Below, piece by piece: positions 8,595 to 16,756 of a stretch of 64,000 nucleotides of DNA. How positions within the stretch are numbered: the stretch's first letter is position 1; each line of letters opens with the position of its first letter. A program made the translations under genes and the position numbers. The notes under the pieces are model-generated. The model was not told where the DNA came from. It did no database searches and saw only the letters and a program-made list of their open reading frames with translations. This DNA is from Flexibacter flexilis DSM 6793. GTDB lineage: Bacteria; Bacteroidota; Bacteroidia; Cytophagales; Flexibacteraceae. The stretch is taken from the NCBI RefSeq assembly GCF_900112255.1, contig NZ_FOLE01000002.1:379854-443853 (forward strand). Direction: 5' to 3'.

Positions 8595-8960
8595 ATGGAA
8601 GATGAGAATCTTATTACAGTAGAAACGCCAATAAAAGCATGTAAGCATAACATACGTGCAATCCATGACACGATGGATGTTATTGGGGGTAGATGGAAAA
8701 TTTCTATTGTTGCATGTCTTTGTTTCAGAGATATGCGATATTCTGAACTATTGAGAGAGGTAGAAGGTATTTCGGGCAAAGTGCTTAGTAGAGAGTTGAA
8801 AGATTTGGAAATGAACAAATTAATCAATCGGAAAATCCTTGACACCAAACCAATTGCGGTAGAGTATAGCTTAACGCCCTATGGCGAAACACTTAAAGAG
8901 TTAACCTTAACGATTGCAGATTGGGGAATGAACCATCGCAAAGAAATTATTGGGAAATAA
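8595..8960 (+). CDS. HxlR-family winged-helix transcriptional regulator
   Basis: A 121-aa DNA-binding protein. The HxlR signature is clear: a Cys shortly before the domain (KACKHN, Cys at about residue 16), IGGRWK, FRDMRYSELLREV, the recognition helix region GKVLSRELKDLEMNKLI, and the wing with VEYSLTPYGETL. Cys in this position acts as a redox or electrophile sensor in characterised relatives such as HypR and YodB. It is divergent from the nitroreductase gene and close to the old yellow enzyme gene. I infer that it controls the reductase and its own transcription in response to reactive electrophiles; the inducer is not known. Confidence 0.92.
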   Translation: MEDENLITVETPIKACKHNIRAIHDTMDVIGGRWKISIVACLCFRDMRYSELLREVEGISGKVLSRELKDLEMNKLINRKILDTKPIAVEYSLTPYGETLKELTLTIADWGMNHRKEIIGK

Positions 8961-9341
8961 CAATCTTGTTTTGGAGGTAGTATTTTATCAAAAAAAGCAA
9001 TGGTTTTTGCTTACCAGCGCGGCTATTCGAAAAGTTCGTATAAAGCAGGCTTGCTTTTTAATTTGTAAAGTACAACGCTATTATTCTTTACTCATGCACT
9101 TTTGAAGAATATTTTCTTTGTTTAATTGTATTTAACAATTGCAATTAAATAGACATTGAAATAAGAGACATAATTAGTGCTATTTATGAGTAATAGCTCT
9201 GTTTTTGTAATGTAGTTGTCGATATTTTGTATTTATTTTTTTATTTAAACTACTGTAAAACAGAATTTAAGCGTTTGATAATATGAATACAGAAAAAAAT
9301 AGTTATCTTTGCGGCTGATTTGAAAAACATAATCAATAGTA
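8961..9341. other. AT-rich intergenic region upstream of typA, 381 bp
   Basis: No gene seen. It contains a weak hairpin with a T tail at 9042-9059 (AAAGCA, loop, TGCTTT), which may end the regulator transcript. An AT-rich inverted repeat pairs 9121-9128 with 9142-9149. The typA -7 box is at 9304-9311. Confidence 0.45.
9304..9311 (+). promoter_or_regulatory. Predicted -7 box for typA
   Basis: TATCTTTG matches TAnnTTTG and lies 30 bases upstream of the typA ATG. A TTTG at 9274-9277 is 26 bases upstream, longer than the ideal spacing. Confidence 0.5.
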
Positions 9342-11153
9342 ATGCAAAATCTTCGTAACATTGCCATCATCGCCCACGTTGACCACGGCAAAACAACTTT
9401 AGTGGATAAGATTATCCATGCTTCTAAAATCTTCAGAGAGAATCAGGAGTTTGAAGACCTTATTCTTGATAACAATGACCTTGAACGTGAACGCGGTATC
9501 ACGATTGTTTCTAAAAACGTATCGGTTCGCTACAAAGACGTAAAAATTAATATCATAGATACGCCAGGCCACGCCGACTTTGGTGGCGAGGTAGAACGCG
9601 TATTGAAAATGGCCGACGGCGTTTTGTTGTTGGTGGATGCTTTTGAAGGCCCTATGCCTCAAACGCGCTTCGTATTGGGCAAAGCCTTAGAATTGGGCTT
9701 GAAACCAATCGTAGTAATCAACAAAGTGGACAAACCAAACTGTCGCCCAGACGAAGTACACGAATCTGTATTTGATTTGATGTTCAACTTAGGAGCTACT
9801 GAAGAACAATTAGATTTTGTTACGATGTATGGTTCTTCTAAACAAGGTTGGATGAACAGCGATTGGCGCACGCAAACCGACAGCATTACGCCTTTGCTTG
9901 ATGCTATCGTTGAGCACATCCCAGCCGCTCCACACCACGAAGGTACTTTGCAAATGCAAATCACTTCATTGGATTACTCTTCGTTTGTGGGTCGTATCGC
10001 GATTGGTCGCGTACATCGCGGAACAGTAACAGAAGGTTCTACTGTATCGCTTTGCAAAGCAGACGGCACTATTAAGAAAGTGAAAATCAAAGAAGTACAC
10101 GTTTTTGAAGGCTTAGGCAAACAAAAAGTAGCTTCTGCTTCTTCTGGCGAAATTTGCGCCCTTACAGGTATCGAAGGTTTTGAAATCGGTGACACAGTAG
10201 CTGATGCCGAAACGCCAGAACCATTGCCACGTATCTCGATTGATGAGCCTACGATGAGTATGCTTTTCACAATCAATAACTCTCCTTTCTTCGGTAAAGA
10301 AGGTAAATTTGTTACTTCTCGCCACTTGCGCGATCGCCTTTACCGCGAAACAGAGAAAAACCTTGCTTTGCGTATCAAAGAAACAGGTAGCGAAGATAAA
10401 TTCTTGGTTTTCGGACGTGGTATCCTTCACTTGTCTGTACTTATCGAGACGATGCGTCGCGAAGGTTATGAGCTGCAAGTAGGTCAGCCTCAAGTTCTTT
10501 TCAAAGAAGAAAACGGCCAAAAACTTGAACCAATCGAAACATTGGTAGTGGACGTGCCAGAAACTTCAGCAGGTAAAGTAATCGAATTGGTTACGCAACG
10601 CAAAGGCGAATTGCTTATCATGGAGCCAAAAGGCGATATGCAACACCTTGAATTTGAAATTCCGTCGCGTGGTATCATTGGTTTGCGTAACAACGTACTT
10701 ACCGCTACGGCTGGTGAGGCCATCATGAACCACCGTTTCAAAGAATATGCTTCTTACAAAGGAACAATTCCTGAGCGTATCAACGGCTCACTTATTTCTA
10801 TGGAAACTGGTTCGGGTACGGCTTACGCCATCGACAAACTCCAAGATAGAGGTGTGTTCTTCGTTGATCCAGGTGAAGAAGTATATGCTGGTCAGGTAAT
10901 TGGCGAACACAACCGCCAAAACGATTTGGAAATTAACATCCAAAAAGGCAAAAAATTGACTAACATGCGTGCTTCTGGTACGGACGACAACGTGCGTATC
11001 GCGCCAAAAATCCAATTCTCGTTGGAAGAATGTATGGAATATATTCAGAAAGATGAGTATTTGGAAATCACGCCAAAATCTATCCGTATGCGTAAAATTT
11101 ACCTCGACCCTAACGAGCGTAAACGCATGGAAAGCAAATTTGAAGCAGTTTAG
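9342..11153 (+). CDS. typA: Ribosome-associated GTPase TypA/BipA
   Basis: A 603-aa translational GTPase of normal length for the family. G-domain motifs: P-loop AHVDHGKTT (11-19), switch region ERERGIT (48-54), DTPGHADF (73-80) and NKVDKP (127-132). EF-G-like domains II, III and V follow, and then the BipA-specific C-terminal domain ([15 protein letters not shown] region onward). BipA binds the 70S ribosome and supports 50S assembly and growth under stress and cold. It is single in this context: 381 bases from the preceding gene, with a strong bidirectional terminator after it. Confidence 0.98.
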   Translation: MQNLRNIAIIAHVDHGKTTLVDKIIHASKIFRENQEFEDLILDNNDLERERGITIVSKNVSVRYKDVKINIIDTPGHADFGGEVERVLKMADGVLLLVDAFEGPMPQTRFVLGKALELGLKPIVVINKVDKPNCRPDEVHESVFDLMFNLGATEEQLDFVTMYGSSKQGWMNSDWRTQTDSITPLLDAIVEHIPAAPHHEGTLQMQITSLDYSSFVGRIAIGRVHRGTVTEGSTVSLCKADGTIKKVKIKEVHVFEGLGKQKVASASSGEICALTGIEGFEIGDTVADAETPEPLPRISIDEPTMSMLFTINNSPFFGKEGKFVTSRHLRDRLYRETEKNLALRIKETGSEDKFLVFGRGILHLSVLIETMRREGYELQVGQPQVLFKEENGQKLEPIETLVVDVPETSAGKVIELVTQRKGELLIMEPKGDMQHLEFEIPSRGIIGLRNNVLTATAGEAIMNHRFKEYASYKGTIPERINGSLISMETGSGTAYAIDKLQDRGVFFVDPGEEVYAGQVIGEHNRQNDLEINIQKGKKLTNMRASGTDDNVRIAPKIQFSLEECMEYIQKDEYLEITPKSIRMRKIYLDPNERKRMESKFEAV

Positions 11154-11172
11154 TTTTTAAGCTAAATTCTAA

Positions 11173-11220
11173 TAAACAAAAATCCCGACTAATGATTTAT
11201 TTAGTCGGGATTTTTGTTTA
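11173..11220. terminator. Bidirectional terminator after typA
   Basis: Perfect 20-bp stem, 11173-11192 with 11201-11220, around an 8-base loop, with A and T runs in the arms. The right arm contains the stop codon of the minus-strand membrane protein gene, so both convergent genes share it. Confidence 0.9.
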
Positions 11221-11595
11221 TGCCCTGCGTTGGAGCAACAACGCCCAAATACTCAGCACCACATAAGGCAGCGTAGAAAGCAAGATTTTGGTATTCATTC
11301 CAAGCAAGCTAATGGCAAACATAAAGTAAAGCAGTAGGCTAATACACACAATGCCCGACACAGTAAGCAAGCGGAAGTATTTCGGAGAAAACAAACTGAT
11401 AATCAACAATATTTGCCCCAGCATCGGGATAAGCGTAAACGGATGAGCGGCTTGTTCTGGGTTAAAGAAAAATTGTAACAATACATTCCATTCTGCTTGC
11501 CAAAGAAAAGTCTGGTTGCCTCCGCCCCACTCCAAATAACCCGTGAGCGAAGTTACCAGCAATCCTATATTCAGGATTCTTTTATTGATTTTCAT
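11218..11595 (-). CDS. Small integral membrane protein of unknown function
   Basis: A 125-aa protein I do not recognise. It has about four hydrophobic segments (about 8-24, 54-70, 75-95 and 104-120). The first is followed by a Gly-rich turn (WGGGNQTF) and an aromatic stretch, then PFTLIPMLGQILLI. It is very probably an inner-membrane protein. It lies 17 bases downstream of the GNAT acetyltransferase gene on the same strand, so the two are probably co-transcribed. No function can be assigned. Confidence 0.75.
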   Translation of the reverse strand: MKINKRILNIGLLVTSLTGYLEWGGGNQTFLWQAEWNVLLQFFFNPEQAAHPFTLIPMLGQILLIISLFSPKYFRLLTVSGIVCISLLLYFMFAISLLGMNTKILLSTLPYVVLSIWALLLQRRA

Positions 11596-11612
11596 GGCTT
11601 TATATAAAATTT

Positions 11613-12077
11613 TTAGTGTGTATCAAAAGGTGTTTGCTCTAAGATAAGCAGCATTTGATAAAGGTCAAAACCTTCTGCCCAATAATTCGGCTGCTGATAC
11701 ACCAATTTAAACCCTAATTTTTCATAAAAACAATAAACAAGCTGCGAGGTACGCACCACTACATTACAGATACCCATTGCTTGCAATTGTTCCAACCGAT
11801 ATTTGAGCAAAGCAGTACCCAAACCCTTTCCCTGACTGTCGGGGTGAAAAATATCCCAACTAATTTTGGCAGTGTCTGGCGGGCAATCCGCACAATTAAA
11901 ACCACCGCAGCCGACCACCGTTCCATTTTCTTCTACCACAAAATAATACTCTCGTTCATTGTCGAGATAATAGCGCAAATCTTGGCTTTCTTCTGGGGCA
12001 AAATAAGTAGGCGTATTGAGGCGCAGCAGTTCCATGACAGCGGCTTGGTCGGTGGATTGATATGCTCTAATTTTCAT
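11613..12077 (-). CDS. GNAT family N-acetyltransferase
   Basis: A 154-aa protein with the GNAT fold. Acetyl-CoA-binding motif A is visible as DSQGKGLGTALL (about residues 89-100), preceded by the beta-4 strand ISWDIFHP. The C-terminal FYEKLGFKLVYQ segment is also typical. The substrate amine is unknown. There is a notable Cys cluster before motif A (GCGGFNCADC, about 57-66). It is probably in an operon with the small membrane protein downstream. Confidence 0.88.
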   Translation of the reverse strand: MKIRAYQSTDQAAVMELLRLNTPTYFAPEESQDLRYYLDNEREYYFVVEENGTVVGCGGFNCADCPPDTAKISWDIFHPDSQGKGLGTALLKYRLEQLQAMGICNVVVRTSQLVYCFYEKLGFKLVYQQPNYWAEGFDLYQMLLILEQTPFDTH

Positions 12078-12102
12078 AAAACAATGATGATATTTTCACA
12101 AA

Positions 12103-12139
12103 AAAATCCCTCTCACGCACGAAACGCAAGAGGGATTTT
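12103..12139. terminator. Hairpin between the T9SS protein and the acetyltransferase gene
   Basis: An 11-bp stem (12103-12113 with 12129-12139) with A- and T-rich ends. It lies just past the end of the minus-strand secreted protein gene and upstream of the acetyltransferase gene. Confidence 0.65.
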
Positions 12140-12172
12140 GGTATAAGGCTATAATTTTAACTAAGGCTAAAA

Positions 12173-13435
12173 TTATTTGTTCTGAACCAATTTGAGGATT
12201 TCAGTTTTGCCTTCGGCCTGAACTTTTAGGAAATAAGTACCAGTGCTAAGTTCCGAACCTTTGAAGATTACTTTATGCTCGCCTGCGTTTTGGATTTCGT
12301 TTACCAACGTACCCAAACGCTGACCCAACATATTGGTTACTTCGATTTTCACAGCACCTTTGCGTTGAAGCGTATAAGAAATTTGTGTTTGCGCTGCAAA
12401 TGGGTTCGGGTATGCGTTTAGTTTCACAGCAGAAGCCAAATTGCCGACACCCGTCACCGCAAACAACACTGTTTCGGACATCGAAACGCCGCATTGGTTG
12501 CTTACGCCTACGCTATAGTTGCCTGAAGCTGTTGGTACAAAATACTGAGTGTTTGCACCTGCAATCATTTGACCATCTTGATACCATTGATAATTCGCAG
12601 CAGCGGCAGCAAACAGCGTATCGGCCACTGCGCTAAGCGTCGGGATAGCTGGCTTGGCGTTCATTTCTACGCTAATGGTGTTCAAGCTATTGTTTGTACA
12701 AGCGCAGTTAAGGGCTTGCGCTGTATATTGGCCTGTTTGGTTTGCCACGTAAGTTGCAGAAGTTGCACCCGCTATCAACTCACCGTTACGATACCATTGC
12801 ACACCGCCTGTTACGTTGGCGTTCAGGGCTACGCTTTGGCCTTCGCAAAGAGACGTTGCGCCATCGGCGGCCAACTGTGGAGCGGCTGGCGTAGAGCAAA
12901 GCAATTGATTTGCGGCAGGCGCAATAAAATCGGCCTGCGCCTTGATGCTTTGGTCTGCAAAATTGGTAATGGCCACAGGAGCTACAATCCATTGCATAGA
13001 GTTTGTACCGCAACGGTTTGTAATCGGGATAGCCACACGACCTACACGGCTACGCGTTTCGGTAATCGGCTGACCTGTACCAGTGCCTGCCGTATATTTT
13101 TTTACGGTAAGGTTCACGAATGTACCCGTACCACCTAAGCCCATTTCGCGGTACGAAGCAGGGTCGAAGGACATATCCCAAACACCGTTCGCCGTATCTA
13201 CTTTTTTCATTTGGCTAAGGTCAAGGTTTTGGTACGACACGTACACGGCAAAGTTAGACGAACCCAACGGAATATCAGCACCCGTCGTTTTTTGTACAAA
13301 AAAGTCTAACAGCAAAGTGGTGTCTTGTACGCTTTGTTCCACTTCCAACTTAAACGTTTTGGCGGTCTGTGCCTGTGCCACCCACGAAGTAGAGGCAGCC
13401 AACACACAAGCGGAAAATATTTTTTTGAAGTTCAT
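12173..13435 (-). CDS. Secreted modular protein with T9SS type A sorting domain
   Basis: A 420-aa exported protein. It has a signal peptide (about 1-22, AQAQ), then an N-terminal beta-rich module (about 24-165, with SSNFAVYV, NSMQWIV and AITNFADQ). Two Ig-like domains follow (about 175-255, with QWYRNGELIAG; and 257-328, with YQWYQDGQMIAG). A C-terminal T9SS type A domain (about 340-420) begins at AYPNPF and includes NMLGQRLGTL and STGTYFLKV. The CTD directs export across the outer membrane and attachment to the cell surface. The N-terminal module resembles that of the 1054-aa protein encoded just upstream. It is the last gene of a three-gene minus-strand cluster. Ligand unknown. Confidence 0.9.
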   Translation of the reverse strand: MNFKKIFSACVLAASTSWVAQAQTAKTFKLEVEQSVQDTTLLLDFFVQKTTGADIPLGSSNFAVYVSYQNLDLSQMKKVDTANGVWDMSFDPASYREMGLGGTGTFVNLTVKKYTAGTGTGQPITETRSRVGRVAIPITNRCGTNSMQWIVAPVAITNFADQSIKAQADFIAPAANQLLCSTPAAPQLAADGATSLCEGQSVALNANVTGGVQWYRNGELIAGATSATYVANQTGQYTAQALNCACTNNSLNTISVEMNAKPAIPTLSAVADTLFAAAAANYQWYQDGQMIAGANTQYFVPTASGNYSVGVSNQCGVSMSETVLFAVTGVGNLASAVKLNAYPNPFAAQTQISYTLQRKGAVKIEVTNMLGQRLGTLVNEIQNAGEHKVIFKGSELSTGTYFLKVQAEGKTEILKLVQNK

Positions 13436-13531
13436 ATCTTAAACTAAATTAAAGATGCTATTAAAAATACATTTTGAGGTTGGGAGAAAAGCGGGTTAAA
13501 GCCTCTCTCCCATTGCCTTGTGTGTGCGCTG

Positions 13532-16500
13532 TTATGGCACCGTAGAGAAATACAAGTTATCGTTGTTGGTCGATGATAAATTATAGTCAGACGCATTGCT
13601 GACACCTGTACCATTCAAATCCGTAGCAAAATAACCAGAGCCTGTAAAACCAGTACCATTAGTAGTAGCTACCGAAACATCATAAAAGTCGTCTCCGTTA
13701 GATTCATTGTTTGCGTCTTTACGGTTATCACCAGCAATCATACCAACTACACCAACATCTAAATCTAAAGCACCAGAGCCATATACTTGGCCAATACTTG
13801 TCGTGAAATTATACGAAGCGGTAGAACCTGCACTAAATGCTACAGGAGTACTTGACATAATAGCTAAGTGGTTGCGATGTTTGACCACAATAAAATAATC
13901 ATTAGGTAACAACGAGCAAGGGAAAATTGCATTAGTACCTACACCAGTTTTATAATCTGTAATAGAACCATCAGACATTAACCAAGCATAAGTAGTATAT
14001 GCAACAGGACCTGTAGCTCCTCCACTACGCAATTCTATCTGAATCACATCAACAGCTCCAGCAGGAACAGATGCACCAGCCCGCATAAGGCTTGTCGGCA
14101 CACCTTCTCCAGCACTTGGCAATGTACCTGTTGCTAAATATTGGTCAGACAAAATAGATGGCACACCCGCACTCAAATCCGTTGTCATGATAGATGCACC
14201 TGAATAGAACCCTTGTAGGAAAAGATTTAAACTAAGTCCTGCACCTGCATCAACACCGATTGTATAACTATTAGAACAACCTCCAGAAGTAACCGTAACA
14301 GTGGCATTTCCTAAAGTAGATATACCAAACTGTAATGTAGCAGTACTTGTACCTGTAAGCAAAGAAACGGCTGATGTACCACTTACAAAAGTGGCCTGCA
14401 CGTCACCAGTCGTAGTTACACTCCAATCAACAGATGAAGATGCAGTTAGTGTGATAGTAGAGGCTTGACAAACACTTGCTGGAGGTGCAGTCAATGTTGG
14501 GGCTGGGGTAACTATTACTATCGCACTACCCGAAACTGTACCTGTACAGTTGGCATCACTAACACTCACCAAAGTATAAGTAGTCGTTGATGTTGGGCTT
14601 ACACTTATACTATGTGGGGAGCTCAATATATTATTAACCGTCACATTACCTGTGCCATCATTGTAAAGCAAATTCCATGGACCTGTACCTGTCAATACAA
14701 CACTCAAACTCGTAGTACCACCTGAACAGATTGAACCACTACCTGACAAGGTTGCCGTTGGTAATGGATTTACCGTTACATCTACCGTTATAGCACTACT
14801 CGTACATCCACCTGCACTCGACGTAATTGTATAGCGTACTACACCTGAACCCGTCAAAGCCTCTGCTATCGTGCTACTTGTTCCTGTCAGTGAAAAACCT
14901 GTTACACTACCACTCTGCAACGCTGCTGTCCAGCTATACGTTGGAGTCGTACCTGTACTGTTCAATACTATGCTTGGCGCACTTCCACTACATACCGTCG
15001 CACTCGTTGGAGTCGCACTCACTACTGGTAACGGATTCACTGTTACCGTCGCACTACCCGAAACTGTACCTGTACAGTTGGCATCACTAACACTCACCAA
15101 AGTATAAGTAGTCGTTGATGTTGGGCTTACACTTATACTATGTGGGGAGCTCAATATATTATTAACCGTCACATTACTTGTGCCATCATTGTAAAGCAAA
15201 TTCCATGGACCTGTACCTGTCAATACAACACTCAAACTCGTAGTACCACCCGAACAGATTGAACCACTACCTGACAAGGTTGCCGTTGGTAATGGATTTA
15301 CCGTTACATCTACCGTTATAGCACTACTCGTACATCCACCTGCACTCGACGTAATTGTATAGCGTACTACACCTGAACCCGTCAAAGCCTCTGCTATCGT
15401 GCTACTTGTTCCTGTCAGTGAAAAACCTGTTACACTACCACTCTGCAACGCTGCTGTCCAGCTATACGTTGGAGTCGTACCTGTACTGTTCAATACTATG
15501 CTTGGCGCACTTCCACTACATACCGTCGCACTCGTTGGAGTCGCACTCACTACTGGTAACGGATTCACTGTTACCGTCGCACTACCCGAAACTGTACTTG
15601 CACAACCGCCACTACTTACACTCTTCAATGTATAAATCGTCGTAGAAGTCGGACTTATCGTAAATGTATAAGGAGAAGAAGTGATGCCTGTTACGTTTAT
15701 ATCACTTGTGCCATCATTATACACCAAATTCCATGTTCCTGTGCCTCCACTCAAGGATACCTTCATTACACGACTCGCACCTGAACACATCGTCGTATCT
15801 GATGTTAAAAAGCTCGCACTTGAACTTGGATTTACCGTTACCGCCAAAGCTGCTGTATCTTTACAAGAACCTGAAGTTGCCTCTACTTTAATATCTCCAG
15901 AAGTCGCGCCAGCAGGGATAGTAACACTCACAGTATCATAACCCAAAGAATCTGCATGGGCAGAAAAAGTAGGTAACGGGCTACTAACTATTGTCGTAAA
16001 CCATGAATAAGTGTAACCAGCCTCTTTCTTTATACGATAATGAAATATATTACCAGCACAAACACTTGTTGCACCTGAGATTGATTCTACCAATGTAGGA
16101 GCTAATGATATTGTTGTAGCTGTAGGAGTGATAGCAGGATAAATTCTCGTTGCGCCAGTTTTGATATTGTTATTATTAAAATCTGTAATAGCACCAGTCG
16201 TAAGCCACTGCATAGTAGGCGAAGCAGAACAGTTCGTTATTTTGAATTTAATTACAGCAATTACTTCCGTCGCGCCAGCAGCCAATAAAACACCACCTGT
16301 TGTCCCCCCTCCTGTTTTCTGGTTGATATTGACAATCAAACGATTTTGACCAGCAAACTGACTTGTAGTAGCCGTTAATAAGTTATAATTGGCTGCACTG
16401 TTAGCAAAATCCCATTTACCTCTCTTATGAATTTTAGGGTTAGCAAAATCAACTGCCGATACAAATGCACTATTAAAATTGACAGGAAAGTTGGAGTTCC

Positions 16501-16696
16501 CAAAGGTAAAAGCAGCTCCCGTATTAGTTACCTTATAGGTCAAATACAATGTATCCGCTCGCACGGTATCGCGCACCTCTAAGTTATAAGCTACTTGGGC
16601 AGAGGCCTGTTGGCTTGCCATGCCCCAAAGCAGCAGTACCACTGCCAGCCAACGAGTTCGTTGTAATAGTTGTAATAGTTGTAATAATTGCTTCAT
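13532..16696 (-). CDS. Large secreted Ig-repeat protein with dockerin-like C terminus
   Basis: A 1054-aa protein. Its signal peptide region opens with an LLQ repeat and ends QQASAQ near residue 34. The N-terminal module (about 36-185; SNFPVNFN, MQWLTTGAITDF) matches that of the neighbouring T9SS protein. Next come Ig/PKD-like repeats (about 200-770) of the type CSGSAPSIVLN...YSW...VTVNPLP. Within them 176 residues (about 374-725) occur twice in tandem, nearly identical in DNA. The C-terminal region (about 830-1054) has the VKHRNHLAIMS motif and Ca-binding-like segments GDNRKDANN and DLNGTGVSNASD, ending NLYFSTVP. No canonical T9SS type A domain is seen. Probably surface adhesion or scaffold; function unproven. 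Confidence 0.85.
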   Translation of the reverse strand: MKQLLQLLQLLQRTRWLAVVLLLWGMASQQASAQVAYNLEVRDTVRADTLYLTYKVTNTGAAFTFGNSNFPVNFNSAFVSAVDFANPKIHKRGKWDFANSAANYNLLTATTSQFAGQNRLIVNINQKTGGGTTGGVLLAAGATEVIAVIKFKITNCSASPTMQWLTTGAITDFNNNNIKTGATRIYPAITPTATTISLAPTLVESISGATSVCAGNIFHYRIKKEAGYTYSWFTTIVSSPLPTFSAHADSLGYDTVSVTIPAGATSGDIKVEATSGSCKDTAALAVTVNPSSSASFLTSDTTMCSGASRVMKVSLSGGTGTWNLVYNDGTSDINVTGITSSPYTFTISPTSTTIYTLKSVSSGGCASTVSGSATVTVNPLPVVSATPTSATVCSGSAPSIVLNSTGTTPTYSWTAALQSGSVTGFSLTGTSSTIAEALTGSGVVRYTITSSAGGCTSSAITVDVTVNPLPTATLSGSGSICSGGTTSLSVVLTGTGPWNLLYNDGTSNVTVNNILSSPHSISVSPTSTTTYTLVSVSDANCTGTVSGSATVTVNPLPVVSATPTSATVCSGSAPSIVLNSTGTTPTYSWTAALQSGSVTGFSLTGTSSTIAEALTGSGVVRYTITSSAGGCTSSAITVDVTVNPLPTATLSGSGSICSGGTTSLSVVLTGTGPWNLLYNDGTGNVTVNNILSSPHSISVSPTSTTTYTLVSVSDANCTGTVSGSAIVIVTPAPTLTAPPASVCQASTITLTASSSVDWSVTTTGDVQATFVSGTSAVSLLTGTSTATLQFGISTLGNATVTVTSGGCSNSYTIGVDAGAGLSLNLFLQGFYSGASIMTTDLSAGVPSILSDQYLATGTLPSAGEGVPTSLMRAGASVPAGAVDVIQIELRSGGATGPVAYTTYAWLMSDGSITDYKTGVGTNAIFPCSLLPNDYFIVVKHRNHLAIMSSTPVAFSAGSTASYNFTTSIGQVYGSGALDLDVGVVGMIAGDNRKDANNESNGDDFYDVSVATTNGTGFTGSGYFATDLNGTGVSNASDYNLSSTNNDNLYFSTVP
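14521..15576 (-). repeat. 528-bp tandem duplication inside the large surface protein gene
   Basis: Bases 14521-15048 and 15049-15576 are head-to-tail copies of 528 bp, exactly 176 codons. By eye they differ at only two positions. Each copy encodes two Ig-like domains. A third, truncated start of the unit (about 21 bases) is at 15577 and then diverges. The near identity implies a recent unequal exchange or active homogenisation. Confidence 0.93.
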
Positions 16697-16756
16697 AAAT
16701 TAAATGTTTAAATTTTTGATAGGGTTAATACGGATTTTTATATTTAGAGTAAGAGT

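Noticed and set aside
12569-13138. 189-codon plus-strand open frame in the T9SS protein gene
   Set aside because: Antisense to a gene with a clear signal peptide and sorting domain; the translation has no motif.
14521-15576. Repeats considered as a CRISPR array or mobile element
   Set aside because: The units are 528-bp coding repeats in frame with the surface protein; there are no short palindromic repeats with unique spacers, and no transposase or terminal inverted repeats.
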